From Mycobacterium bourgelatii (GTDB lineage Bacteria > Actinomycetota > Actinomycetes > Mycobacteriales > Mycobacteriaceae): DNA of 64,000 nt. A model generated the notes under the pieces. That model made no database searches and had not been told where the DNA came from. It saw only the letters and a list, made by a program, of their open reading frames with translations. Each line of letters begins with the position of its first letter. Position 1 is the stretch's first letter. A program made the position numbers and the translations under genes. Shown piece by piece: positions 25,433-33,093 of this stretch. The stretch is taken from positions 4,526,001-4,590,000 of the forward strand of contig NZ_BLKZ01000001.1 of assembly GCF_010723575.1 (NCBI RefSeq), in the 5' to 3' direction.

Positions 25433-26260
25433 TCAGTCGGCGACCTTGGCCAGCGTGCGGTCCCACAGCTGGCTCGCGAGGTGGGGGTCGTATGCCGATC
25501 TGTGGGCTTTTGCGACCTTGCGCTTCCAGTAGTACTCACCCGGCCGCCAATCAACTCCCGGCGTGCTCGAAGCGAGCCAGACCAACTGGTCGGCTCCCTC
25601 GTCGGCCGATAGCGTGAATCGCTCGAGGGGTGAGTAACGCTTCATGAAGTTTAAAAATCTCGAGCCCGATGCGTCACCGAAGTTGGAGTTGACGTAGCCG
25701 GGATGAAAGGTCGCGGCCGCGACTCCCTGCGAGTGGTACCGGCGATGTAATTCCCTGGTGAACAGGATGATTGCGAGTTTGGTGCGCGCGTAAGCAATGC
25801 TGGGCCGGCTCTGGGCGGTGTTCTCCAACTGGTCGACCGTGACGCGGGGAAGCAGCTTCTGCGAGTTGCTGGTGGTGTTGAGGACCGTAGCGCGGGATTC
25901 GACCAGCACGTCCATCAACTGCGTGGTGAGCAGAAACGGTGCCAGGTAGTTCACCTGATACGTCCGCTCGTATCCGTCACCGGTCATGACGACGGCCGTG
26001 CTCATGCCGCCGGCGTTGTTGGCCAGTACGTCGATGCGCGGGTATTCCGAACGGAGCTTGTCCGCCAGTGCCCTCACCTGGGACAGGTCGGAGAAGTCGG
26101 TGACGAAATAGTCCGCGCCCAACTCCGTCGCCACCGCTTTGGTCTTGGTTTCCGAACGGCCGACAACGACAACCTTTCCCCCGTTCTGGGTCAGTCGTCG
26201 GGCCGCCGCGGCACCGATCCCGTCGCTGGCACCGGTGATGACAATCGTCTTCTGCGTCAT
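25433..26260 (-). CDS. Short-chain dehydrogenase (retinol dehydrogenase/WWOX-like)
   Basis: The start taken is ATG 26260, 1 bp after the stop of the upstream P450 gene, giving 275 residues. It has TGASDGIGAA, NNAGG and the active site YARTK. The longer C-terminal extension (RSAYDPHLASQLWDRT) is typical of SDRs annotated as retinol dehydrogenase or WW-domain oxidoreductase-like. It is the last gene of an LLM-P450-SDR operon (28522 to 25433), so it may oxidise the alcohol formed by that P450. Confidence 0.87.
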   Translation of the reverse strand: MTQKTIVITGASDGIGAAAARRLTQNGGKVVVVGRSETKTKAVATELGADYFVTDFSDLSQVRALADKLRSEYPRIDVLANNAGGMSTAVVMTGDGYERTYQVNYLAPFLLTTQLMDVLVESRATVLNTTSNSQKLLPRVTVDQLENTAQSRPSIAYARTKLAIILFTRELHRRYHSQGVAAATFHPGYVNSNFGDASGSRFLNFMKRYSPLERFTLSADEGADQLVWLASSTPGVDWRPGEYYWKRKVAKAHRSAYDPHLASQLWDRTLAKVAD

Positions 26261-26261
26261 A

Positions 26262-27503
26262 TCAGACCAGAGTGTAGCGAACCGGCAGGTGCTTGAGCCC
26301 GCCCACGAACGTCGTCGCCATGAACTGGGGATCTCCCGCCAGCTCAATAGATTTCAGGCGCGGCAGCAACTCGGTGAAGAAGCTGCTGACCTCCATGCGG
26401 GCCAGTGCGGCGCCCATGCAGAAGTGCACACCGTAGCCGAAGGCCACGTGCTTGTTGGGTTCGCGCCCGATGTCGAAGCGGAACGGGTCGTTGAAGACGT
26501 CCTCGTCGCGGTTGGCCGAAACATAGGAGAGCAGAACCGATTCGCCCGCAGCGATCGGTGTTCCACGCACCTCGGTGTCCGCGGCTGCGGTGCGCATGAA
26601 GTGCTTGACCGGGGTAACCCAACGGATCATCTCCTCGGTGGCGTTGGGCATGAGTGCGAGGTTGTCGCGCAGGCGCTGCAGCTGATCCGGGTGCTCGACG
26701 AGGGCATGCAGGCCGCCCGAGATGGTGGCGCTGGTGGTGTCGTGGCCGGCGGTGGCGACGATCAAGTAGTAGGACACGGTCTCGATGTCCGACAGCGGCT
26801 CGCCGTTCACGCGAGCATTGGCGATGGCGGATGCGAGGTCCTCGGTGGGCTGCTCGCGGCGCGAAGCCGTCACCCCGTTGAAGTACTGGAACATGTCCAG
26901 CAGCGCCGGCAGTTGGTCTTCAGCCGAAGTGCCGCGTTTGAATTCGCTGTCGTCGCTGCCGAACAGCTCCTGGGTCAGCTTGAGCATGCGGGGGAAGTCG
27001 GCTTCCGGGATGCCGAGCAGCGACATGATGACGTAGAGCGGGAAATTGACCGCCACCTCCTGCACGAAGTCGCATTCGGGCCCGCACTCCATCATTTTGT
27101 CGACGTAGATCTTGGCCAGCTGGTCCACGCGAACCTTCAACGCCCGCATCGCCTTTGGCCGAAACCAGTCCGAGCCGATCGCGCGGACCACCCGGTGTTG
27201 CGGGTCGTCGAGGTGGATCAGCGTGCGGACACCAACCGCCGCCTGCATCTCGTCGCCCTCCACCGTGGCCAGAACCGGTCGCGGCCAGTTGGTGAACAGC
27301 ATGTTCTCGCGCTCAATGTGCATGACATCGGCATATTTGGTGATCGCCCAGAACGGCTTGTAGTTTGGCACCTCCACCCATGACAGCGGGGCGTTGGCGC
27401 GCAGGTGGGTCAGCGCCGCGTGCAGCCGCGGCTCGTCGGTGTACGCCTGCGGGTCCGCAAAAACCTTTGCGGCGTCATCCCGGGCCTTGGTTGGAGCGCT
27501 CAT
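26262..27503 (-). CDS. Cytochrome P450
   Basis: The 413-residue P450 starts at ATG 27503, overlapping the upstream LLM gene by 4 nt. The I-helix reads ATAGHDTTSAT, the ExxR motif EEMIRW, and the heme loop FGYGVHFCMGAALARME. All canonical residues are present, so it should be an active monooxygenase. Genes before and after encode an F420-type oxidoreductase and an SDR, giving a three-step redox cassette. No ferredoxin is encoded nearby. The precise CYP family is not assigned. Confidence 0.93.
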   Translation of the reverse strand: MSAPTKARDDAAKVFADPQAYTDEPRLHAALTHLRANAPLSWVEVPNYKPFWAITKYADVMHIERENMLFTNWPRPVLATVEGDEMQAAVGVRTLIHLDDPQHRVVRAIGSDWFRPKAMRALKVRVDQLAKIYVDKMMECGPECDFVQEVAVNFPLYVIMSLLGIPEADFPRMLKLTQELFGSDDSEFKRGTSAEDQLPALLDMFQYFNGVTASRREQPTEDLASAIANARVNGEPLSDIETVSYYLIVATAGHDTTSATISGGLHALVEHPDQLQRLRDNLALMPNATEEMIRWVTPVKHFMRTAAADTEVRGTPIAAGESVLLSYVSANRDEDVFNDPFRFDIGREPNKHVAFGYGVHFCMGAALARMEVSSFFTELLPRLKSIELAGDPQFMATTFVGGLKHLPVRYTLV

Positions 27504-28522
27504 TGGTGAAACTCCTTGAGTGCGGCGCTAATACATTTCTGCGATGCGGCAAAGAAAATCGGCAGCACACGGTCGACGACGCCCGCACAGCGCTCGCGCA
27601 AGGCCGCGCCGATCTCCTCGACCGGGCCGACTACGGCGAATGTCCGCAACATCTCATCGTCGAGGAGCGAGCCCATGGTGTCCCACTCGCCCTGCTTGGA
27701 GAGGCGGTGCAGCTCGGGCTGCAGGTCGCCCCAGCCGTGTACCTCAAGCACCTTCCGATACGCCGGCGTGGATCCGTAAAAAGCGATCTGCTTACGCGCG
27801 GCGGTCATGGCTTTGGCGAGTTCCTCATCGTTCTCGCCGGTGGCGACCATCACCTCGGCCGACACCTCGAACTCGCTGCGGTCGCGACCCGAGCGTTCCA
27901 AGCCGCGCGCCAGCACCGGCAGGGTCACCTCGGTAAGAAAGCGCTTGGAGACCATCGGGTGGCCGAGATGGCCGTCGGCGACCTCACCGCACAGCTCGGT
28001 CATCGCCTCACCGACGGCGGCCAGGAAGATCTTCGGCGGCGGGTACGGCTGCGGTTCGGGCGTGAACATCGGCGTCATGATCTTGTGGGTGTAGAACTCG
28101 CCCTCGAACTGCAGTTTTCCACCATCCCGCCACGCAGACCAGATGGCGTGCAGCGCAGCGACGAATTCCCGCATGCGACGCGCCGGATGACTCCACGGCA
28201 TGCTGAACCGCTTCTCGATATGGGGCTGAATCTGGGTTCCCAGCCCTAGGATGAAGCGGCCTTCGGAGTACGCCTGTAAATCCCAACCCAGGTTGGCGAC
28301 GATCATCGGGTTGCGTGCGAAAGCGACCGCAATGTTGGTGCCGAGCTCGATACGCGACGTGTGCTCGGCGGCCAGTAGTAGAGGAAGGAAAGGGTCATGA
28401 CTGGTTTCGGCCGTCCAGCCGCCGTCATACCCACGCTGTTCCAGGTTGCGCGCCGCGTCGGCGGCTTTGGCGAGCTGATTCGGAATTCCACCGTCGACCT
28501 TGAGGCGGGCGGCGCTACCCAT
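27500..28522 (-). CDS. LLM-class F420-dependent oxidoreductase
   Basis: The 340-residue protein starts at ATG 28522 and is the first gene of an LLM-P450-SDR operon. It has KVDGGIP at the N terminus, RGYDGGWTAETSHDPFLPL and GRFILGLGTQIQPHIEKRF, typical of the luciferase-like family. It is clearly paralogous to the protein at 42873-43931, which shares these segments nearly word for word. F420 use is inferred. The short spacer to the carboxyltransferase gene contains a TACAGTA motif. Confidence 0.89.
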   Translation of the reverse strand: MGSAARLKVDGGIPNQLAKAADAARNLEQRGYDGGWTAETSHDPFLPLLLAAEHTSRIELGTNIAVAFARNPMIVANLGWDLQAYSEGRFILGLGTQIQPHIEKRFSMPWSHPARRMREFVAALHAIWSAWRDGGKLQFEGEFYTHKIMTPMFTPEPQPYPPPKIFLAAVGEAMTELCGEVADGHLGHPMVSKRFLTEVTLPVLARGLERSGRDRSEFEVSAEVMVATGENDEELAKAMTAARKQIAFYGSTPAYRKVLEVHGWGDLQPELHRLSKQGEWDTMGSLLDDEMLRTFAVVGPVEEIGAALRERCAGVVDRVLPIFFAASQKCISAALKEFHQ

Positions 28523-28533
28523 GCGGGCAACTT

Positions 28534-28540
28534 TACAGTA
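28534..28540. promoter_or_regulatory. TAC(A/T)GTA motif in 44-bp divergent spacer
   Basis: TACAGTA sits within ACTTTACAGTAAGCG between the LLM gene (minus) and the carboxyltransferase gene (plus). TTTACAGTAA is nearly symmetrical. With so short a spacer, one site could affect both promoters. Confidence 0.5.
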
Positions 28541-28566
28541 AGCGATCCAGTATGTAGGACAGACTC

Positions 28567-30072
28567 ATGACGAAAGCGGAGGAATGGGAGGCGACGCTCG
28601 AGGACCTCGACCGTCGCCGTCAACATGCGCGCGGCATGGGCGGGCCGGAACGGCTCGACAAGCACCGCGGCATGGGCAAGCTCGATGCCCGGGCGCGCAT
28701 CGAGCGCCTGCTCGACCCCGGCACCTTCCGCGAACTCGGCACGCTGGTCGGCGGTGACGTTCCGGCCGACGCCATCGTGATCGGCTCTGGCTACATCAAC
28801 GGGGTGCCGGCGATGGTCGGCGCCGAGGATTTCACGACACTGGCCGGAAGCATCGGACCCGGCGGCAATTCCAAGCGTTACCGGATCGCCGAACTCGCAC
28901 TGCGCGACCGGGTCCCGCTGGTGATGCTGCTCGACGGCGCCGGGTTCCGGCCCACCGGCGGGCACTATGGGCGCTCGCCCACCGACCTGCTGGCCCAGAC
29001 GCAATGCTCGGGTCGGGTGCCGACGGTGGCCGCGGTGCTGGGGCCGTCGGCGGGGCACGGCGCCCTGGTAGCGCCGGTGTGTGACTTCCGGATCATGAGT
29101 AGGCAGGGCACCATCTTCACCGCCGGGCCACCGGTGGTCAAAGAGTCTACGGGCGAAGAGATTTCGAAAGAGGACCTCGGCGGGCCGGACGTGGCGCTGC
29201 CCAGCGGGGTGATCCACAACGTCGCCGAGGACGACGAGGTTGTGATCGACGAGATCCGCCGCTACCTGTCGTACTTTCCGCCGAGCGCCTGGTCGTACCC
29301 GCCCTCGTTATCCGAAAACGAGCGGGACGAGTCAGCGGGGCCGCGACCGACACCCGAATTGCTCGACATCGTTTCCCGCGACAACCGTCGCGTCTACGAC
29401 ATGCGTGCGGTGCTCGACGTGGTCTTCGACCGGCCGGACTGGTTCGAGGTGCAGCCCGCGTTCGGAAAGGCGATCATCTGCGCGCTGGCGCATCTGGGTG
29501 GTCATCCCGTCGCCGTCGTCGCCAACCAGCCGCACGTGCTGGCCGGGTCCATCGACGCCGACGCGGCCGACAAGGCAGCACATTTCATCATGGTGGCCGA
29601 CTCCTTCCACCTGCCGATCATCTTCCTGGCCGACAACCCCGGCATGCTGCCCGGCAGCCGCTCGGAGCGCCAGGGCGTGCTGCGCAGCGGCGCAAGGATG
29701 TTCGCCGCCCAGACCGCCGCGACGACGATCAAGCTGCACGTGACACTGCGTAAGGCCTACGGCTTCGGGTCGATGGTCATGTCGCTGCTCGGGTTCGACC
29801 ATCAGGCGGCCACTTTCGCCTATCCGGGCGCCACCATGGGAGCCATGAGCGCCGCGGCATTAAGTCGTGCCTCGAATGCCGGCGAGGATCTTTCGGCAAA
29901 GCTACGCAACGCCGAACTGCAGGCCTCGTATCGGTCGGCCGCGAACATGGGCTTCGACGAACTCATCGATCCCCGCGAGACGCGCGACGCGCTGCTGGCC
30001 AGCCTGCAGCGCGCCATCTACAGCCGCCAAGCCGCGCCAGAACCGGTGACCCGCACCGTGATCCTGCCGTAG
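28567..30072 (+). CDS. Acyl-CoA carboxylase beta subunit (carboxyltransferase)
   Basis: This 501-residue protein has both carboxyltransferase halves. The N half shows VMLLDGAGFRPTGGH and GPSAGHGALVAPVCDF. The C half shows NQPHVLAGSIDADAADKAA and DNPGMLPGSRSERQGVLRSG. Family members transfer carboxyl from biotin to an acyl-CoA, or in some anaplerotic and branched pathways act on methylcrotonyl- or geranyl-CoA. No biotin carboxylase/BCCP alpha subunit is in the window, so it would need a shared alpha subunit. It is transcribed alone from a promoter shared with the LLM gene. The substrate specificity is unknown. Confidence 0.9.
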   Translation: MTKAEEWEATLEDLDRRRQHARGMGGPERLDKHRGMGKLDARARIERLLDPGTFRELGTLVGGDVPADAIVIGSGYINGVPAMVGAEDFTTLAGSIGPGGNSKRYRIAELALRDRVPLVMLLDGAGFRPTGGHYGRSPTDLLAQTQCSGRVPTVAAVLGPSAGHGALVAPVCDFRIMSRQGTIFTAGPPVVKESTGEEISKEDLGGPDVALPSGVIHNVAEDDEVVIDEIRRYLSYFPPSAWSYPPSLSENERDESAGPRPTPELLDIVSRDNRRVYDMRAVLDVVFDRPDWFEVQPAFGKAIICALAHLGGHPVAVVANQPHVLAGSIDADAADKAAHFIMVADSFHLPIIFLADNPGMLPGSRSERQGVLRSGARMFAAQTAATTIKLHVTLRKAYGFGSMVMSLLGFDHQAATFAYPGATMGAMSAAALSRASNAGEDLSAKLRNAELQASYRSAANMGFDELIDPRETRDALLASLQRAIYSRQAAPEPVTRTVILP

Positions 30073-30078
30073 GCACCG

Positions 30079-30144
30079 ACCGCGAGCGACCCCATATGTA
30101 CGCTCTAGGGCCACATTTCTTGGCATTTTGCGGTCGCTCGCGGT
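30079..30144. repeat. Intergenic palindromic element (ACCGCGAGCGACC ends)
   Basis: ACCGCGAGCGACC (30079-30091) and its exact reverse complement (30132-30144) enclose 40 bp. The element lies between convergent genes, 6 bp after the carboxyltransferase stop. It could act as a bidirectional terminator hairpin, and its architecture matches other small palindromic elements in the window. Confidence 0.9.
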
Positions 30145-30151
30145 GGGACCT

Positions 30152-30520
30152 TCAGGGCAACAGGCCGGCTTTTCTGGCCAATGTCTTGGGGGCGACGAGG
30201 CTGTAGGACGTATGCACCCATTCCTCGATTTCGCGCCAACGTTCGGCACTGGCGCGGGCGGCGATGCGGATCGAAACCCACCCGTGTCGACCCAACCCGT
30301 AACCCGTCGGTTCGGCGTCGGGATCGGAGGCAACCACCGCAGCCGCTTCGGCCTGGGAGAGCTTTACCGAAATGCTCGACCCGTCATTGGCCGCGAAGAC
30401 GAAGTTGCGGCCGCGCACCCGAAACGTGGGCTGGCCTCCCCACGCCTCGATATCGACCCGGGTCGCCTCGGGCAGCGGGGTGATGATTTTCTCCAGCCGT
30501 TGCAACCTGGATAGCGCCAT
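30152..30520 (-). CDS. MmcQ/YjbR-family small protein
   Basis: This 122-residue protein starts at ATG 30520. It has the compact MmcQ/YjbR pattern: an N-terminal LPEATRVDIEAWGGQPTFRV segment, a KLSQAEAAAV helix, GLGRHGWVSI and a C-terminal helix with SYSLVAPKTLARKAG. The family has a CyaY-like DNA-binding fold, but its biological role is not established. It follows the LLM gene by 4 bp and probably belongs to the 33084-30152 transcript. No link to catabolism is evident. Confidence 0.83.
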   Translation of the reverse strand: MALSRLQRLEKIITPLPEATRVDIEAWGGQPTFRVRGRNFVFAANDGSSISVKLSQAEAAAVVASDPDAEPTGYGLGRHGWVSIRIAARASAERWREIEEWVHTSYSLVAPKTLARKAGLLP

Positions 30521-30524
30521 GGAA

Positions 30525-31583
30525 CTAGTCCCGCCGCGCCCGGTAGGCCTCGACGACGGGCTCTAGTTCGTCAGGGGTGGCGCCGTGCATGATCAGCGCG
30601 TCGGCGCCGTAGTCGAATTCGCGCCGAATCCGGTCGACACACTGCTGAGGCGAACCGGTGGCCGACGGTTCCAGCCATTCGTCGGGAATCAGCGTCGCGA
30701 TGTGTTCGATCTTCTCGGGTGTGGCCTTGTGGTCGATTCCCCCCGCGATCGACGTCACCACCGAATCCGCCCGGAACCGTTGCAGCACAGCGGGATCCCA
30801 GCCATTGGTCTGCACCAGCAGATCGCCGTAGCCCTGTAGGTAGGTGGCCAGCCGGGCCACGGTCTTCTTCAACCGCAACTGCTCGGGCAAGTGGTCGCCA
30901 ACGGTGGCGAAGCATGACCACACCCGCACGCTGTCCGGGTCGCGGCCGGCCTGCTCGGCGGCGTTCTTGACGGTGGCGACGCAGCGCTGGAGCGTTTCGG
31001 GGGTGAAGTAGGTGTGCAGGATGACGTCGTCGAAGGCGCGTCCGCCGAGTTTCAGCGTGTTGGGCCCAAAGGCCACCAGGGCCAAGCGAATATCCTCGTT
31101 GAAATCGGGGTCGAGAAACAGGATGGGGTACTTGCCCATCGGGCCATCGTGGTTGAAGATCACCTCGCCGCGCCACAGTCGGCGCATCACCTGTGCCCAA
31201 TCCTCCATCTGCGCCGTCGTCACGGCGGGTATGCCAAACGCCGCGTAGATGGCCGCGATACCGCGGCCGATGCCCAGCGTGAAGCGTCCTCCCGACAACC
31301 TGTGCATGGTGGTCGCCCACGATGCCGTGATCAGTGGGTGCCTGGTGTTGTGATTCGTTGCGGCGGTGGCGATCTGCATCCGGCTGGTCACCGCACAGGC
31401 CGCGCCGACGAGCGATGACGCCTCCTTCACGTTCCACCGCTCGGAGATGAATGCGGTGCCGAAGCCCAACTCTTCACCGCGACGCGCCTCATCCATGAGC
31501 GTCGCCGGGCCCTCTCCCCCGGCTCCCGCCAAGAGGTAATAACCCAACTCATTAAGCGGGCTAGCGCCCGATTCCAAGCTCAC
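30525..31583 (-). CDS. LLM-class F420-dependent oxidoreductase
   Basis: GTG 31583 is chosen because it overlaps the upstream stop in a GTGA, like the other genes of this operon; a GTG at 31616 would overlap by 37 bp. The product is 352 residues. It has GFGTAFISERWNVKEA, a THNTRHPL-like TNHNTRHPLITASW and GGRFTLGIGRGI, marking the luciferase-like fold. It is followed by the MmcQ-like gene and preceded by SnoaL-like and hydrolase genes. The substrate is unknown. Confidence 0.86.
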   Translation of the reverse strand: MSLESGASPLNELGYYLLAGAGGEGPATLMDEARRGEELGFGTAFISERWNVKEASSLVGAACAVTSRMQIATAATNHNTRHPLITASWATTMHRLSGGRFTLGIGRGIAAIYAAFGIPAVTTAQMEDWAQVMRRLWRGEVIFNHDGPMGKYPILFLDPDFNEDIRLALVAFGPNTLKLGGRAFDDVILHTYFTPETLQRCVATVKNAAEQAGRDPDSVRVWSCFATVGDHLPEQLRLKKTVARLATYLQGYGDLLVQTNGWDPAVLQRFRADSVVTSIAGGIDHKATPEKIEHIATLIPDEWLEPSATGSPQQCVDRIRREFDYGADALIMHGATPDELEPVVEAYRARRD

Positions 31584-31963
31584 TTCCAAACCCCCTGCTG
31601 GTAGCCGCAGTTCCACACCTCGGTGATCTTGCCGTCGACGACGTGGAACACCTCGATGCTGCCAATGTTGGTTTCGTTGCCGTCCTTCAGGGTCATCGCG
31701 GAGTCGTAGACGATAGCGACGTGCTCCCCGTCGTCACCGGCGACCACGACATTCAGGTCGAAGCGAAGCTTGTCGAACAGTGCCCACATGTCCTCGACCC
31801 GTTTGACCGCCTGCTCGCGGGTGAGCGTGTGTGCCCCGCCGACCTCGTGGCGGATCACCGTGTCGGCGAACAATTCCTCCGCGAGTGCGAGGTTGCGCTC
31901 ATTCCACACCACCAGGTTGTACAACTCCACCACTTCGCGCGCCGTCCGCGCGGGAGCGGTCAC
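31580..31963 (-). CDS. SnoaL/NTF2-like small protein
   Basis: The 127-residue protein begins at GTG 31963, overlapping the hydrolase stop by 4 nt. It has the cone-shaped alpha+beta NTF2 pattern: an N-terminal helix, VIRHEVGGAHTLTREQAVKR, and paired strands ending GKITEVWNCGYQQGVWK. Proteins of this class include steroid isomerases, cyclases, hydratases and limonene-epoxide-type hydrolases. An isomerase or hydratase role would suit the island, but catalytic residues cannot be fixed by eye. It is translationally coupled to genes on both sides. Confidence 0.83.
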   Translation of the reverse strand: MTAPARTAREVVELYNLVVWNERNLALAEELFADTVIRHEVGGAHTLTREQAVKRVEDMWALFDKLRFDLNVVVAGDDGEHVAIVYDSAMTLKDGNETNIGSIEVFHVVDGKITEVWNCGYQQGVWK

Positions 31964-33084
31964 GCACGCCCCGCATCTTGGGCGACCCCGCGCAGGAATC
32001 GCTCCGACACCCGCTGTACGCGCCGCGAGAACACATGTCCGACATGGCTGCCGTCATACCAGTACAACTCGCCGCCCCAACGTTCCTGCAACGCGAGCGC
32101 GGGTTCGCGCATCGCCATCCGGTCGTGCCAGGCGCCGACGATCAGTCGGCGATGCCGCGGCGGAGTTGGCACCACGGCCAACGGGTCGATCACCGAGGTC
32201 AGCGCCGACACCTCCGGTGATCCCAGCAGCTTGCGGATCTCAGTCCGAGACGGCCCCCACCGGCCGAGGTGGCGCGCGATCATCGAGTTGAGGCCGAGGA
32301 TCGGCGTGTACACCGCGACCCCATCAAGATCGTCTTCCAGATGAGAGACCAGCGCGGCAACCGGGCTGCCCATCGAAATCCCAGCTATCACAACGGCGGT
32401 GGCTTGTCGGCGCAGCCACCGCACCACCGCGCGCACCTCCGACACCACCCGTATCATGCCCGCAACATTGCCCAGCGGATCCATGTCCGGATACTGCGGC
32501 CACTCGCGACGCCGACTGCCGTGACCCGGTTGAATGGTCATCGCGACATTGAAGCCCAGTTTGCGATGCACGCGATCGATCCGCGACAGCAACAGGTCTT
32601 CCGCACGCCCCTGACCCGCGCCGTGCACCCACACCAGCCAAGGGCGCGGGCCGTCGGTGTGCCGACACAGGTGCACCACCGCCGTTGCGGGGCCGCCAAA
32701 GCCCTCTGCCAGCAACGTGTTTGGCAACTCCGGCTCGTGCCGGAATGTCATTCGTTCGTAGGCCAGACTGCCCACGCGGCGTCGCTTGATCGTGCGGATC
32801 AGCAGCGGTTCCGGGTCGGCGTGCGCACCGTCGATGCCCAGCGCGGACAGTTCCTCGGCCGCTGCGGTGCAGCCGTCCAGCGGCCGGATATCGCTAGGCA
32901 GATTCGCACCCAGTAGCGAAAAGCCGCTCAGCACAAGCTCGTCCAGAAACACTTCGCCGAACTGCCGCACGCCGCGCGGCGAGGTCGGCACCCATCCGGT
33001 CGACTCGTTCAGGCCCGATACCGTTCTCGGCACCACTAGGGCCATTTCGCGGGCCATTTCGCGGGCGCGCGTTGCCGTCGACAT
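31960..33084 (-). CDS. Alpha/beta hydrolase
   Basis: The 374-residue protein starts at ATG 33084. The core alpha/beta-hydrolase domain includes LVWVHGAGQG, the nucleophile elbow VIAGISMGSPVAALV with Ser, and a C-terminal GSHVGHVFS that may carry the catalytic His. A long N-terminal extension of about 120 residues precedes the core. Near the start an REMA-REMA duplication is encoded by a direct repeat at 33049-33068. It heads a four-gene unit (hydrolase, SnoaL-like, LLM, MmcQ) 9 bp downstream of the FMO gene. It could cleave an ester or lactone made by that flavoprotein; this is inference from position. Confidence 0.86.
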   Translation of the reverse strand: MSTATRAREMAREMALVVPRTVSGLNESTGWVPTSPRGVRQFGEVFLDELVLSGFSLLGANLPSDIRPLDGCTAAAEELSALGIDGAHADPEPLLIRTIKRRRVGSLAYERMTFRHEPELPNTLLAEGFGGPATAVVHLCRHTDGPRPWLVWVHGAGQGRAEDLLLSRIDRVHRKLGFNVAMTIQPGHGSRRREWPQYPDMDPLGNVAGMIRVVSEVRAVVRWLRRQATAVVIAGISMGSPVAALVSHLEDDLDGVAVYTPILGLNSMIARHLGRWGPSRTEIRKLLGSPEVSALTSVIDPLAVVPTPPRHRRLIVGAWHDRMAMREPALALQERWGGELYWYDGSHVGHVFSRRVQRVSERFLRGVAQDAGRA

Positions 33085-33093
33085 ACCTACTCC

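Noticed and set aside
26139..27383. 414-codon plus-strand open frame over the second P450
   Set aside because: It is the antisense shadow of the P450 and has no ribosome binding site or domain.
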